From contig DATLUO010000084.1 of NCBI GenBank assembly GCA_035533075.1, forward strand, positions 1-43,574: a stretch of 43,574 bases of DNA. The letters run 5' to 3'. Below are positions 34,709-43,479 of the stretch, piece by piece. Source of the DNA: Pirellulales bacterium (GTDB lineage: Bacteria > Planctomycetota > Planctomycetia > Pirellulales > JAICIG01). Below the pieces are notes generated by a model that saw nothing but the letters and a program-made list of their open reading frames with translations, ran no database searches and was not told the origin of the DNA. Each line of letters starts with the position of its first letter. Position 1 is the stretch's first letter. A program made the position numbers and the translations under genes.

Positions 34709-34924
34709 CTACAGCCCAAATCGTCTGCCGACCGCTGCGGCGCCGGCACCCCAAAACAACAGCAGCAACGCGCCGAGCAACAGGATGAATGCCCCCGCGA
34801 CGACTTTGCCAAGAAACCGCCAGAATGCGCGCTGCGCTTCGAGAGCGCAATCGAGGTGTTCAATGCGGCGCGAGGTAACGAAATCGCCGATGCTGAAACT
34901 CCCGGACGACTTTCGATGCCGAAT
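34709..34924 (-). CDS. Small single-span membrane ORF between fadB and fadA, AUU start suspected
   Basis: A 71-codon stretch begins just after the fadB stop and in the same frame. It reads as a soluble N-terminal part (SIGDFVTSRRIEHLDCALEA), a membrane segment (VVAGAFILLLGALLLLFWGA) and a short end GRRFGL. This is far more protein-like than the overlapping 79-codon frame that has an ATG at 34941. It has no ATG, GTG or TTG before the membrane part. The best start is an ATT at 34924 with GGGGAG nine bases upstream. Alternatives are fadB stop-codon read-through, a lost start (pseudogene), or chance. It would sit within the fadBA operon. Confidence 0.4.
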   Translation of the reverse strand: MRHRKSSGSFSIGDFVTSRRIEHLDCALEAQRAFWRFLGKVVAGAFILLLGALLLLFWGAGAAAVGRRFGL

Positions 34925-34930
34925 TGTCTT

Positions 34931-37075
34931 CTACTCCCCATAAAACGTCCGACCCTCCTTCGCCAGCCGCTCCAACATCGGCGTTGCCTGATACCGCTTG
35001 CCGAACGATTGATAGGGCTTCAACATCTCCACAATCTTCGCGGCCCCCAGCGTGTCGGCCCAGAACAACAGCCCGCCCTTGAACGGCGGAAACCCGATGC
35101 CGTAAATCAGGCCCAGGTCGACGTCGCGCGGGTCGCGCACCTTTTGCTCTTCCAAAATCCGCGTCGCTTCCAGCACCATCGGCAAGAACAACCGCTCGAT
35201 GATCTGCTGCTCGCGGAGCCTGGTTTGCCCGCGCATCAGCGGCTTCACGACATCGGCGAGCGTCGGGTCGGGCGTGCCGCGGCCCTCCTTTTTGTCCTTA
35301 TAGGCGAAGAACCCGACACCCGTTTTTTGCCCCAGCCGTCCGGCCTTGACCATCGCGGCCAACAAAGGCGATTCGCCGATCCGGTCCGGGAACGCCTCGT
35401 GCATCACTTGCCCGGCGTAGTACGCCGTGTCGAGGCCCACCACGTCGTACAGCGTGATCGGTCCCATCGGCATGCCGAACGTCTTGGCCGCCGATTCGAT
35501 GGCCTTGATCTCCACTCCGTCCAAGATCAACTCCAAGGCTTCGTTCATGTAGGGGAGCAGCAGACGGTTGACGAGAAAGCCCGGTCCGTCGTTGACCACG
35601 ATCGGTGATTTGCCCACCGCCTTGGCGAAGGCGACGGCGGTGGCCACGGTCTCGTCGCTCGTCTTCGGCCCGCGAATCACTTCCACCAGCGGCATCTTGC
35701 GCACCGGGTTGAAAAAGTGGATGCCGCAAAAACGCTCGGGCCGCTTCAGCTTTTCCGCCAGCCGGCCGATGGAAATGGCCGACGTGTTGCTGGCCAGAAT
35801 CGTCTGCTCCCCCAGCAGCGGCTCGATGCGTTGATACAGCTCGCCTTTGACTTTCGGGTTCTCCACCACCGCTTCGATCACCAGGTCGCAGTTCTTGTAT
35901 TCCGCGTCGGCCGTGGTGGCGTTGACCAGCGGAGCGAACTTGAGCATCCGCTGCGGATCGCTCCCCTTGGTCTGCTTGTTGTAAGAGACTTCTTCCAGAA
36001 TCTTTTGCACGCCGCCGGCCAGGGCGGGCACGACGGCGTCGCTGAGCGTGACCGGCAGCTCGCGCTTGACGACCGCGGCGGCGATGCCCGAACCCATGAT
36101 GCCGGCCCCGAAGATGCCGACCGATTTGATCTCGCGGGGTTTGACGGCGGCCGCCACGCCGGTGTCTTTTTTGTTGCGGTCGCTGAGAAAGAAGACGTTG
36201 ATCAGTGCCCGGTTGATGGGCGTGCCGAACAGTCCGGCGAAGGCTTCGGCTTCGGCCTCGCCCGCGGCGTCGGCGTCGAGGCCGGCCGAGCCGAGCAACA
36301 CTTCCAGCGCGGCCAGCGGCGCGGGATAGTGCCCCTTGGTCTGGCCCTGGATATAGGCCGAGGCCGTGGCGCCTAGAAAGCCCAGCTCGGTTTCGTCGAT
36401 GTCGACCGGCTTGTGCCAACGCTGGCGGTCGGCCAGGTATTCTTTGGTTGTCGCCTCGCTTCGCACCAAGGCGACGGCCGCCGCGTCGAGGCGTTCACTG
36501 GGCACCAGGTCGGAAACCAGGCCCATTTGCATGGCCGTTCGTCCGTCGATCGGTTCTCCGCTCGTGATCATCTCGACCGCGTTGCCCAGGCCGACGATGC
36601 GCGGTGCCCGCACGGTGCCGCCCCATCCGGGGAACAGACCCAGTTTGACTTCCGGGAAGCCGAACTGGGCCTTGGGGCTGGTGCTCATGATCCGCCGGTC
36701 GCACCAGATGGCCAATTCGGCCCCGCCGCCCACGCAGATGCCGTCGATGGCCGCCACCGTGACGAACGGGCACCGCGACAGCCGCTCAAACAGCTTCCGG
36801 CCGCGGCTGGCGATGCCGATGGTCTGTTCGTGCGTGGGGTTCTTGGCGGCCACGAACTCCCGCAAGTCGGCCCCGGCCACAAAGATGCCGGGCTTGCCGG
36901 AACGCAGCACCAGCCCGGCCAGATCGCCGCGGGTTTCGAGTTGATCGAGGTGCTGCTCCAGCTCGTCGAGCACCGACTGCGATAGGACGTTGGCTCCCTT
37001 CTTCGGCGCGTCGAGCGTGAGCGCGGCAACGTCGGCATCGAGCATCGACAGGCGGATTGTGGAATCGTCGGCCAT
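34931..37075 (-). CDS. fadB: Multifunctional fatty-acid oxidation protein (enoyl-CoA hydratase / 3-hydroxyacyl-CoA dehydrogenase)
   Basis: The 714-aa product has an N-terminal crotonase domain. It shows FVAGADLREFVA near 65, with AAIDGICVGGGAELAIWCD and PEVKLGLFPGWGG carrying the oxyanion-hole glycines and catalytic Glu near 110-150. The NAD-binding dehydrogenase domain starts at VGIFGAGIMGSGIAAAVVK near 320. It continues with SNTSAISIGRLAEKLKRPER, FCGIHFFNPVRKMPLVEV and GPGFLVNRLLLPYMNEAL. Both C-terminal helical repeats are present, and the length matches FadB. The epimerase side activity is unknown. It is the first gene of the fadB-(small ORF)-fadA group. Confidence 0.95.
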   Translation of the reverse strand: MADDSTIRLSMLDADVAALTLDAPKKGANVLSQSVLDELEQHLDQLETRGDLAGLVLRSGKPGIFVAGADLREFVAAKNPTHEQTIGIASRGRKLFERLSRCPFVTVAAIDGICVGGGAELAIWCDRRIMSTSPKAQFGFPEVKLGLFPGWGGTVRAPRIVGLGNAVEMITSGEPIDGRTAMQMGLVSDLVPSERLDAAAVALVRSEATTKEYLADRQRWHKPVDIDETELGFLGATASAYIQGQTKGHYPAPLAALEVLLGSAGLDADAAGEAEAEAFAGLFGTPINRALINVFFLSDRNKKDTGVAAAVKPREIKSVGIFGAGIMGSGIAAAVVKRELPVTLSDAVVPALAGGVQKILEEVSYNKQTKGSDPQRMLKFAPLVNATTADAEYKNCDLVIEAVVENPKVKGELYQRIEPLLGEQTILASNTSAISIGRLAEKLKRPERFCGIHFFNPVRKMPLVEVIRGPKTSDETVATAVAFAKAVGKSPIVVNDGPGFLVNRLLLPYMNEALELILDGVEIKAIESAAKTFGMPMGPITLYDVVGLDTAYYAGQVMHEAFPDRIGESPLLAAMVKAGRLGQKTGVGFFAYKDKKEGRGTPDPTLADVVKPLMRGQTRLREQQIIERLFLPMVLEATRILEEQKVRDPRDVDLGLIYGIGFPPFKGGLLFWADTLGAAKIVEMLKPYQSFGKRYQATPMLERLAKEGRTFYGE

Positions 37076-37174
37076 AAAGCATCCTTTTCCGGATCGGTTG
37101 ACTCAAGGGCGATGATGTATTCTAGCAAGCGCACCTGGAAGCGGCAGGCATCCGCCGCGCGCGGCGCATTTGGC

Positions 37175-37440
37175 GACCGTAGCCCTTTCGCTCCGCGAGC
37201 GGAAGGCCGTTTACTCTGTGCCCATGCGACACGCGTGTCGCCTCGGCGCGTGTCGCCGGAGGCGAACGGGCCGCAGGCACTTTGGCCGCGCGCGGCCAAA
37301 GTGCCGACCGTGGCCCTTTCGCTGGAGCGAGAGGAAAGCCGTTTACTCCGCGCCCATGCGACACGCGTGTCGCCTTGGCGGCCTGTCGCCGGAGACGAAC
37401 GGGCCGCAGGCACTTTGGCAGCACGCTGCCAAAGTGAGGA
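37175..37440. repeat. 131-bp unit in two tandem copies
   Basis: Copy 1 is at 37175-37305 and copy 2 at 37306 to about 37440. Both run gaccgt(a/g)gccctttcgct, then gccgtttact, gcccatgcgacacgcgtgtc, gaacgggccgcaggcacttt and a terminal hairpin ggcactttgg...ccaaagtg. The two copies differ at scattered positions and at the hairpin loop (ccgcgcg against cagcacg), so the duplication is not recent. The hairpin gives two stem-loops; each copy also contains the palindrome gacacgcgtgtc. Confidence 0.85.
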
Positions 37441-37449
37441 GGATGACGG

Positions 37450-37599
37450 ATGACACCCCTCCAACGGATAAGTCGCAAACCCTTGTCGCCAAAGATTTTG
37501 CGCTTCCGCGACGGAACGCGGCCACATCCGTTTCTACAACGGCGCCTTCAGGGCATTTTCGAAGATGGCCAATTCGCGCCGAACGAGGCAGAGCGATGA
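37450..37599 (+). CDS. Small ORF (49 aa) with a strong ribosome binding site
   Basis: ATG at 37450 is preceded by AGGAGG seven bases upstream. The product (MTPLQRISRKPLSPKILRFR, DGTRPHPFLQRRLQGIFEDG, QFAPNEAER) is basic with an amphipathic end and has a natural composition. After the TGA the same frame continues with further protein-like sequence (NVGSLRTHLAAFEKSREKDV) until about 37735, so the gene may once have been longer. It lies directly behind the tandem repeat. I do not recognise it. Either a small gene or a gene interrupted by a stop. Confidence 0.4.
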   Translation: MTPLQRISRKPLSPKILRFRDGTRPHPFLQRRLQGIFEDGQFAPNEAER

Positions 37600-38078
37600 A
37601 CACCGACTTTTGCAAACGTTGGCAGCCTTCGAACACACTTGGCAGCCTTCGAAAAAAGCCGCGAGAAAGACGTAGCAGCCGTGCAGCGGAGGTTTGCTAC
37701 GTTCAAAAACGCCAGCCGACGAAATCGACCTCTGATTTGAAGGTGGCCAACTCGCCACGGACCACTGACCACTGACAACAACCAACTTTTCAAAGAGCCT
37801 GGCCGGCGCGCTCGGCGCTGCCGCCCCGTCAGCCGTCGGGCTGCCAAATTGGCCGATACGACAGCCATCGGGTTATTGCAGCTATTCTCATGCCGCAAAT
37901 GAACAAAGTAACACGTGTGCGCCGTTCGGGCCTTCATCCTGCCGCATTGAATCTCCCGGCGACTCGCTTTGCGAAAAGTGTGGGTGTCTTGCTCTGCCTC
38001 GCCTTGCGTTCGACCCGTTTTGCGTTCCGTTTTGCGTTCCACCTTATCCCCTTGTCCGGACCCTCACCGCCCGCACCA
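37600..38078. other. Intergenic stretch, mostly no gene seen
   Basis: The first part (to about 37735) continues the frame of the small ORF past its stop. It contains a 20-bp tandem (ttggcagccttcgaa, twice at 37618-37655). The rest holds no frame with convincing composition; the long minus-strand frame at 37548-38042 is Arg/Ser-rich and lacks family signal. No terminator or RNA gene was recognised. Confidence 0.5.
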
Positions 38079-39386
38079 TCACCAAAGCGGAGTTCCCACC
38101 GCCGTGCTGCCGAAATCGACGACCGTGCCGCCCGTGGTTCCTATGTTCAGGTTCGGCCTGAGTGCCTGAAGTCGCGCTATCCCCGCCGCGGTGATTGATT
38201 TTGCCCCGGCCAGATCGACCACCTCCAACGACGGCAGTGCAGCGAGATGCACAAGCCCCGCGTCAGTGATGCGCGTTTCGCGAAGACTGAGCCCACTTAG
38301 GCACGGCAGTCTCGCCAAGTGGCGCAGCGAGTCGTCGTCTACCGCGGTGGCCCACAACGAGAGGCTGGACAATTGGGACATCGTCGAAATGTCGGCCAGC
38401 GCCGAGGACGTGATCTTCGTCGCAGTCAGATCGAGGATTCGAATCGATGGTAACGCTGCCAGACATCGAGCCCCGTCGTCGTTGAAGTCGGTCTGGTAAA
38501 GACTGAGCTCTTCCAGTCGCGTGAGAGACGCGAGATGCCTAAACGCCACGCCGGCAACTTTGGCCTCACGCAGGCGCAGGACTCGCAAACGCGAGGCCCC
38601 GGCAAGACGGCGGAGGCCCTCGTCGGTGATTTCGTGCCCGCTCGTCACCTCGGGTCCGAAGGTCGCACGCAGCTTAGCGAGTGCGGCAGGATCCCCGTGT
38701 AGGTGGGCACTGATCATGTCGAGGTTCAGCTCCTCCAGCGCAGGCATCGAGGGAATATGTGCCAAGTCACTGTCGGAGATTCGCGTCCGGCTGAGATCGA
38801 GTAATCGCAAGGATCGCAACGCAGTCAGATGACGGAGCCCTTCACCGCTGATGCTCGTGGCCACGAGGCCGAGCTTCTCCAGCGACGGCAGCTTACCGGC
38901 AACCTCGCGCAGCACTGGATCGATCGCCCCATGCGCGGGCTCGTCGCCAAACGTGACGTACGGGCCGATCTGTACCGCCTTACCGGTGAGTCCCGCCTCC
39001 CTAAGCTCGGTCAGCGAGCCCGGAATCCAGTCGCGCCCCGGCTCACTTAGCCTCAGCTCCTTGAGCGTCGGCGACGCGAGGATCGCAGCAACCTCTTTCC
39101 TATCGGAAATGTCGCAAAACGCGCCGACAACAACGTCATGGCGCTCGAGCTTGCCCAAGCTGTCAATGCGACGTAACGACTCTGCGCCGCGGCCGGCCTT
39201 TTCGACGCAAACCTCGCGACCGTGCTTAACGAGCGGCGTGACGGTCGCGACGAGCGCGCGATAGGCGTGCTCGCGCGAGGCCCAAACGGCGAGCGGGACC
39301 GACGCCAAGGTGACCAGTGCGAGGAGCGACCGCAAGGCGTACTGAGGACGGAACGTATGTGGAGCGACAGGCGAAACGGCTTTCAT
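38079..39386 (-). CDS. Membrane-anchored leucine-rich-repeat protein
   Basis: The 435-aa product has one N-terminal membrane segment (YALRSLLALVTLASVPLAVW, near 16-36), then an alpha/beta stretch and about ten LRRs of 24-26 residues. Examples are LPSLEKLGLVATSISGEGLR, LRSLRLLDLSRTRISDSDLA, LPSIRILDLTATKITSSALA and LPCLSGLSLRETRITDAGLV. The repeats should form a curved solenoid on the outer side of the inner membrane, for protein binding. It starts 100 bp after the end of the Hint/hydrolase gene on the same strand; in polymorphic-toxin loci that is the place of an immunity gene, but that role is a guess. Confidence 0.85.
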   Translation of the reverse strand: MKAVSPVAPHTFRPQYALRSLLALVTLASVPLAVWASREHAYRALVATVTPLVKHGREVCVEKAGRGAESLRRIDSLGKLERHDVVVGAFCDISDRKEVAAILASPTLKELRLSEPGRDWIPGSLTELREAGLTGKAVQIGPYVTFGDEPAHGAIDPVLREVAGKLPSLEKLGLVATSISGEGLRHLTALRSLRLLDLSRTRISDSDLAHIPSMPALEELNLDMISAHLHGDPAALAKLRATFGPEVTSGHEITDEGLRRLAGASRLRVLRLREAKVAGVAFRHLASLTRLEELSLYQTDFNDDGARCLAALPSIRILDLTATKITSSALADISTMSQLSSLSLWATAVDDDSLRHLARLPCLSGLSLRETRITDAGLVHLAALPSLEVVDLAGAKSITAAGIARLQALRPNLNIGTTGGTVVDFGSTAVGTPLW

Positions 39387-39485
39387 GACACCCTGAATAA
39401 CGACCTATTCGGCATTGTTGCCCGCGGCAAGCGTTTCAAAACTCAGGCCCACCGCTATCCGCACGGAAGCGACCACGGCGCGCGG

Positions 39486-42400
39486 TCACTTTTTAGGGGG
39501 CGGCAACCCCAACCAGCCAAAAATGTCCTTCTGCGCCAGGCCTGGTAAAGCACGATGCTTGCCGACGTCGTCCGCCGTTGCGGCCTTTGCGGCCTCTGGA
39601 TCGTCTGGGTCGTCTGGCTTTGTCGTCTTGTCGACGTTGTTGTTGCCCAACGCCGGAAAGCTCGCACCATGTAATGCATCGGGGTTATCTGCATAGGTTT
39701 TGTCGTCGGCCTCGAACACGTTGAACCGGTCGTACGTGGCGCCATCGTTCGGCACCTCCGTGCTGGGTCCGCCGGTCTTACCGTTTGTGCTATTGACCGC
39801 GTCCTCCGTCAACAAATAGACACGTAGCTTCTTATCCCATTTGCCTTGGAATTCCTTCATGAACCCGGCCCCCTTCGACTTCGCTGGAAGATCCTTAATC
39901 CTTTCCGCGATCATGCCGGGGAGCAGCTCTTTAATCTTATTCGCCACCTTAATCGCCTTGTCGCCGCCCCAACTGTAACCAGCCAGCAAAAGGCGGTACA
40001 CATTTTCATCCTTGAGTTTTCCCGCGGCAACGTCGTCCAGGATTTCCTTCACCAACTCTTTTGCAATCTCCTCCTCGTTGTTACCGACCGCGTCGAACGG
40101 GGCTGTGTTCTCGGAGGACGGGCGAAATTCTATGCCGGCCGGGGCCTGTTGCTTCTGCCCCTTCGGTGGCTTGGGCCTGTTAGCGTCGAAGCTTTTTTTG
40201 ACATCCCGGAGCTGCTTCTGGAACCCGGTCGGATTGCTTTGCTCACCACGGCCGAGAATGCCGACAATTTTCACCGGCCCTGTGCCTTCCGCGAATTTTC
40301 GCTTCGTCGCGGCCTTTTGCTCGGCCTGCAACATCGCGACCTGCACGGCCCCGCCCTGCTCGGCACGCCCACCCGCCACACCCACTTCATCGCCGGAACG
40401 GAACATCGCGTCCTTGGTGCGCCGCTCCTCGCCGGCCTTGGCGAAGTGGAGGTCTTCGCCGGCCACCTTGGCCGGTCCGCCCGAGATCTGCAGTTCCTGC
40501 CCTGGCCTAAAAACGGCGTTGACCGGCTCTGGACTCGTGTTATGCACGAGCACCGCGATGTCGCCTTCCAGACTGCCGACGAAGTAGGTGTGGAAATCCG
40601 CCACCCGGAGGTTGAACACTTCTTCTATTGTATCACTCTCCTCCACGCTGGTCACGATCGCCGGCACCCCACTGTACGAACGCAGCTCGTCGCGCGGCTG
40701 CAGGCGCGACGCCGCCACAAAGCCTTTGCCTCGGACGTACAGGGGGTGATTGCCGGTGATGCGGATCAGCTTCCCATTAACGCGAATGTGCCATAGCCGC
40801 GCCGGCTGATTCTCGTAGAACTGCAACACCGGCTTGGTCGCGATCGTGCCCTCCGGATCCGCGTCGTGTGCCGCGCTCACCTCGCCGCCGGCCACGAAAT
40901 CCTCGATCGCTGCCCGAACGCCGTTGTGAACAATCGGCGTTCCGCGCGGGAGGCAATACTCGTGCAGAAGGCTCAGCCCAAGCTCGTTAAAGGCGGCGTC
41001 GTTGGCGGCGGCGGCCAGATTCGCCGACGGGCCAGCGCCCCAGTACGGCGTACCGCCGACGTGGACTGCCGGGCCGACGGGCGAATAATCAAGGTCGCCG
41101 GGGCCGTTCGAACTGGTGGCATTGGAGCTATTGTTGAAGTAGGCCAGCAGGCCGTTGCGGTCGATGCCGGTTTCGGCGAAGTTATCGATCGCGCCCGACA
41201 AATAGTTGCCCGTCTCGGTGACCGTGTAGTTGGTGGCCGGCGTGCTGTTGTAAGGCAGATTGGCCAGATAGCCGGTCTCCGCCAGGGTGTCGTTGCCGCC
41301 GCCGCTGATCGTGCGGCCGAACTGCCCGCTCAGCTCGTTGCCGGTCTCGTTCGTCGAATAACTGTCGCTGCCGCTGAGCGACTGACCGAAGGCGCCGTTC
41401 GCATCGCTGCCGTTTTCGGTGATCGTGTAGCCGTCGTTGCCGCCCTCGTTCAGCGTGTATTGCCCGGTGACGTGGCTGCCGGACTGCGTGAGCGAGTAGC
41501 CGTTGCTGCCCGTTTCGGCCAGCGTGAAGGTGGCCGAGCCGGAGTGCACCGACTCGTTGAACGAATAGCCCTGGGTGGGCGATTCGCTGAAAGTGTAGTC
41601 GCCGCTGAGATTGTTGCCGCTCTCATAGATCGTGGGTGATTGCGTGCTGCTGGAGGTCACCGTGTAGCTGCCGCCCGAATCAGTGCCACCCTGGCTCAGC
41701 GAGGTGGTTTCCACCTCGTTGGTGGTGCTGGAATAATCGCCGCTGATGGTGTTGCCCGTCTCGGTCGCGGTGGAACTGGTCGTGTCGCTCGACGACAGGC
41801 TGAAGCTCGTCGTGCCGTCCTGGCTCGCCTGGTTGAGTGAATTCGTGTCGCTGTCGTAGGTCGTCGTCGAAGAAGTGCCCACGATCGAGTTGTCGGTGCT
41901 GTAGACCGTTGTCGTCGAGTTGTCGGTCTGGACGATCGTGTAGCTGCCGCTGGTGTTGTTGCCGATGTTCGTGAGCGTGCTGCTGTCGGTGTCGGTCTCG
42001 CTGGAGCTGCCGTAGCCGGTGATTTCGTTGCCGAACTGGTAACTGCTGACCGTCGTGCTGGTGTCGGTCGCAGAGTCGCTGTAGCTGTTGCCGGCCCGCG
42101 ACCCGCTGTCGTGCGTGGTGGTCGTCGTGCTGCTCGATTCGCTGAGCGTGAAGCTGCCCGTGATGGAGTTGTCGCTGCCGGTCGAGGAGCTGGAGGCGAG
42201 CGTGGTGATCGTCTGGCTGTCGCCGTCGCTTCCTCCGTATGCATCGCTCTGGTAGAGCGTGGCGCTGCTGTTGCCGGTCTCGCTGGAGGTCGAACCGCCC
42301 GTCACGTCGTTGCCGCTCGACGAGACGCTGGAATAGTCGCTCTGGTAGGTAGTGGCGGTGGTGGTCACCGCGCCCACCGTGTCGTTTTCCAGCACCGTCG

Positions 42401-43337
42401 TGCTGGAGTTCGACACGTCGGAGAGCGAATAGTTGCCGGCGATGGAATTGCCGGAACGATGAACGGTGTCGGTCGAGTTGCCGGTCTCGGTATTGCTGGT
42501 GGAGAGGCCGCTGTTGGTGTCGGTCTCGGCGTTGGAGAACGAGGCGTTGGTGTTCTCGACCAGGCTGAAGCTGCCCGTGATCGAGTTGGCTGTCTCGCTG
42601 GTGTCGACGGTGGTCCAAGAGTATTTCGAGCCGCTGGTGTCGGACGAGGCGTCGCTGATGCTCTCCGGGCGGCTCAGCGTGTCGGTGGCGTGCGAGCTGG
42701 TGCTGGTGTAGCCCGTGACGTCGTTACCCGAGTAGGTGGTGCTGTCGGTCGATTGATCGGTTTCGGTGGCCGTGACGGAGAGCACGGGCGGGCCGACCAT
42801 ATCGCCCAAATTGGTCTCGGCCGGGTACATGGTCGTGGTGCTGGTATCGTAAGAGCTGCCGCTCTTGTCGCCGGTTACGTTGTTGCCGCTTTCGCTGGCC
42901 GATGTCGTACCGGTTTCGTTCTGCGAGATGCTGGTGGTCGAGCTTTGGTTGTATTCGACGCTCCACAGCGTGCCGCTGGACGAGCCTTGTTCGTTGTTAC
43001 TGTAACTGCCGGTGACCTCGTTGCCGTTTTCGCTGGTCGTGCTGTTGTCGTACTCGGTGCTGGTGGAATGGCTGGTGTCGGCCTGGTTGGTGTCGGTTTC
43101 CCAGTTGGAGTTGTGGCGGAATTCGTCTCGGCGAGCGAATAGCGGCCGATGACGCTGTTGCTGCTGCCTTGCGTCGTGTCGGTGCCGCTCGACCGGCGCG
43201 GCGGCGGCGACCGCGATTAGCGGCGGGCGCCGACGCAGCCGATCGGACCGCTTGCAGCTGCTTTGCTTATGAATGGATTGCCAAAGAACACGGTGCGTCG
43301 CGAGCCTCGTCACGACGCTACTGGCCCCGCTCCACAC
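39486..43337 (-). CDS. Giant repeat protein with Hint and C-terminal hydrolase domains (polymorphic-toxin architecture), 5' end disrupted
   Basis: From the N-terminus: about 18 imperfect units of 22-50 residues with a GNxxTGxY(S/T) signature in Ser/Thr-rich text (GNEVTGSYS, GNSIAGNYS, GNTISGDYS, GNNLSGDYT). They cover residues about 80-740. Next comes a Hint (intein-like) domain: Cys 795 in CLPRGTPIVHNG, ITGNHPLYVRGKGFV, and the closing VLVHN with Asn 933. The C-terminal 350 residues hold a putative alpha/beta-hydrolase domain with KIVGILGRGEQ, the elbow LLLAGYSWGGDKA (Ser 1122), LLTEDAVNS and a late KHRALPG. Such domain order suggests autocleavage that frees a toxin-like hydrolase. The first ~80 codons are not real: the repeat continues upstream in another frame (43112-43198) and then ends at an in-frame stop, so the gene is frameshifted and truncated. 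Confidence 0.7.
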   Translation of the reverse strand: MWSGASSVVTRLATHRVLWQSIHKQSSCKRSDRLRRRPPLIAVAAAAPVERHRHDARQQQQRHRPLFARRDEFRHNSNWETDTNQADTSHSTSTEYDNSTTSENGNEVTGSYSNNEQGSSSGTLWSVEYNQSSTTSISQNETGTTSASESGNNVTGDKSGSSYDTSTTTMYPAETNLGDMVGPPVLSVTATETDQSTDSTTYSGNDVTGYTSTSSHATDTLSRPESISDASSDTSGSKYSWTTVDTSETANSITGSFSLVENTNASFSNAETDTNSGLSTSNTETGNSTDTVHRSGNSIAGNYSLSDVSNSSTTVLENDTVGAVTTTATTYQSDYSSVSSSGNDVTGGSTSSETGNSSATLYQSDAYGGSDGDSQTITTLASSSSTGSDNSITGSFTLSESSSTTTTTHDSGSRAGNSYSDSATDTSTTVSSYQFGNEITGYGSSSETDTDSSTLTNIGNNTSGSYTIVQTDNSTTTVYSTDNSIVGTSSTTTYDSDTNSLNQASQDGTTSFSLSSSDTTSSTATETGNTISGDYSSTTNEVETTSLSQGGTDSGGSYTVTSSSTQSPTIYESGNNLSGDYTFSESPTQGYSFNESVHSGSATFTLAETGSNGYSLTQSGSHVTGQYTLNEGGNDGYTITENGSDANGAFGQSLSGSDSYSTNETGNELSGQFGRTISGGGNDTLAETGYLANLPYNSTPATNYTVTETGNYLSGAIDNFAETGIDRNGLLAYFNNSSNATSSNGPGDLDYSPVGPAVHVGGTPYWGAGPSANLAAAANDAAFNELGLSLLHEYCLPRGTPIVHNGVRAAIEDFVAGGEVSAAHDADPEGTIATKPVLQFYENQPARLWHIRVNGKLIRITGNHPLYVRGKGFVAASRLQPRDELRSYSGVPAIVTSVEESDTIEEVFNLRVADFHTYFVGSLEGDIAVLVHNTSPEPVNAVFRPGQELQISGGPAKVAGEDLHFAKAGEERRTKDAMFRSGDEVGVAGGRAEQGGAVQVAMLQAEQKAATKRKFAEGTGPVKIVGILGRGEQSNPTGFQKQLRDVKKSFDANRPKPPKGQKQQAPAGIEFRPSSENTAPFDAVGNNEEEIAKELVKEILDDVAAGKLKDENVYRLLLAGYSWGGDKAIKVANKIKELLPGMIAERIKDLPAKSKGAGFMKEFQGKWDKKLRVYLLTEDAVNSTNGKTGGPSTEVPNDGATYDRFNVFEADDKTYADNPDALHGASFPALGNNNVDKTTKPDDPDDPEAAKAATADDVGKHRALPGLAQKDIFGWLGLPPPKK

Positions 43338-43366
43338 AAATCGTTCTGACCCGTTGTCCGTTCCGA

Positions 43367-43399
<33 letters not shown>

Positions 43400-43479
43400 G
43401 ATGAGCGGGAGGTGGAAACGGAGCACGGTTTGGCTAGCCCGGATTATTCATGGCCGCGGGAATAAATATGCCTCCGGGA

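Noticed and set aside
34702-34941. 79-aa minus-strand ORF with an ATG between fadB and fadA
   Set aside because: Its composition (CCSARCCCCFG, poly-Ser) is that of an off-frame reading; the neighbouring frame without an ATG is the protein-like one.
37548-38042. 164-aa minus-strand ORF
   Set aside because: Arg/Ser-rich, no ribosome site, no domain-like sequence; it lies over the small plus-strand ORF and repeat debris.
40866-43142. Long plus-strand ORFs (257 and 343 aa) opposite the repeat gene
   Set aside because: They are antisense readings of the Ser/Thr repeat and give Val/Ala/Gly-rich text that repeats with the same period.
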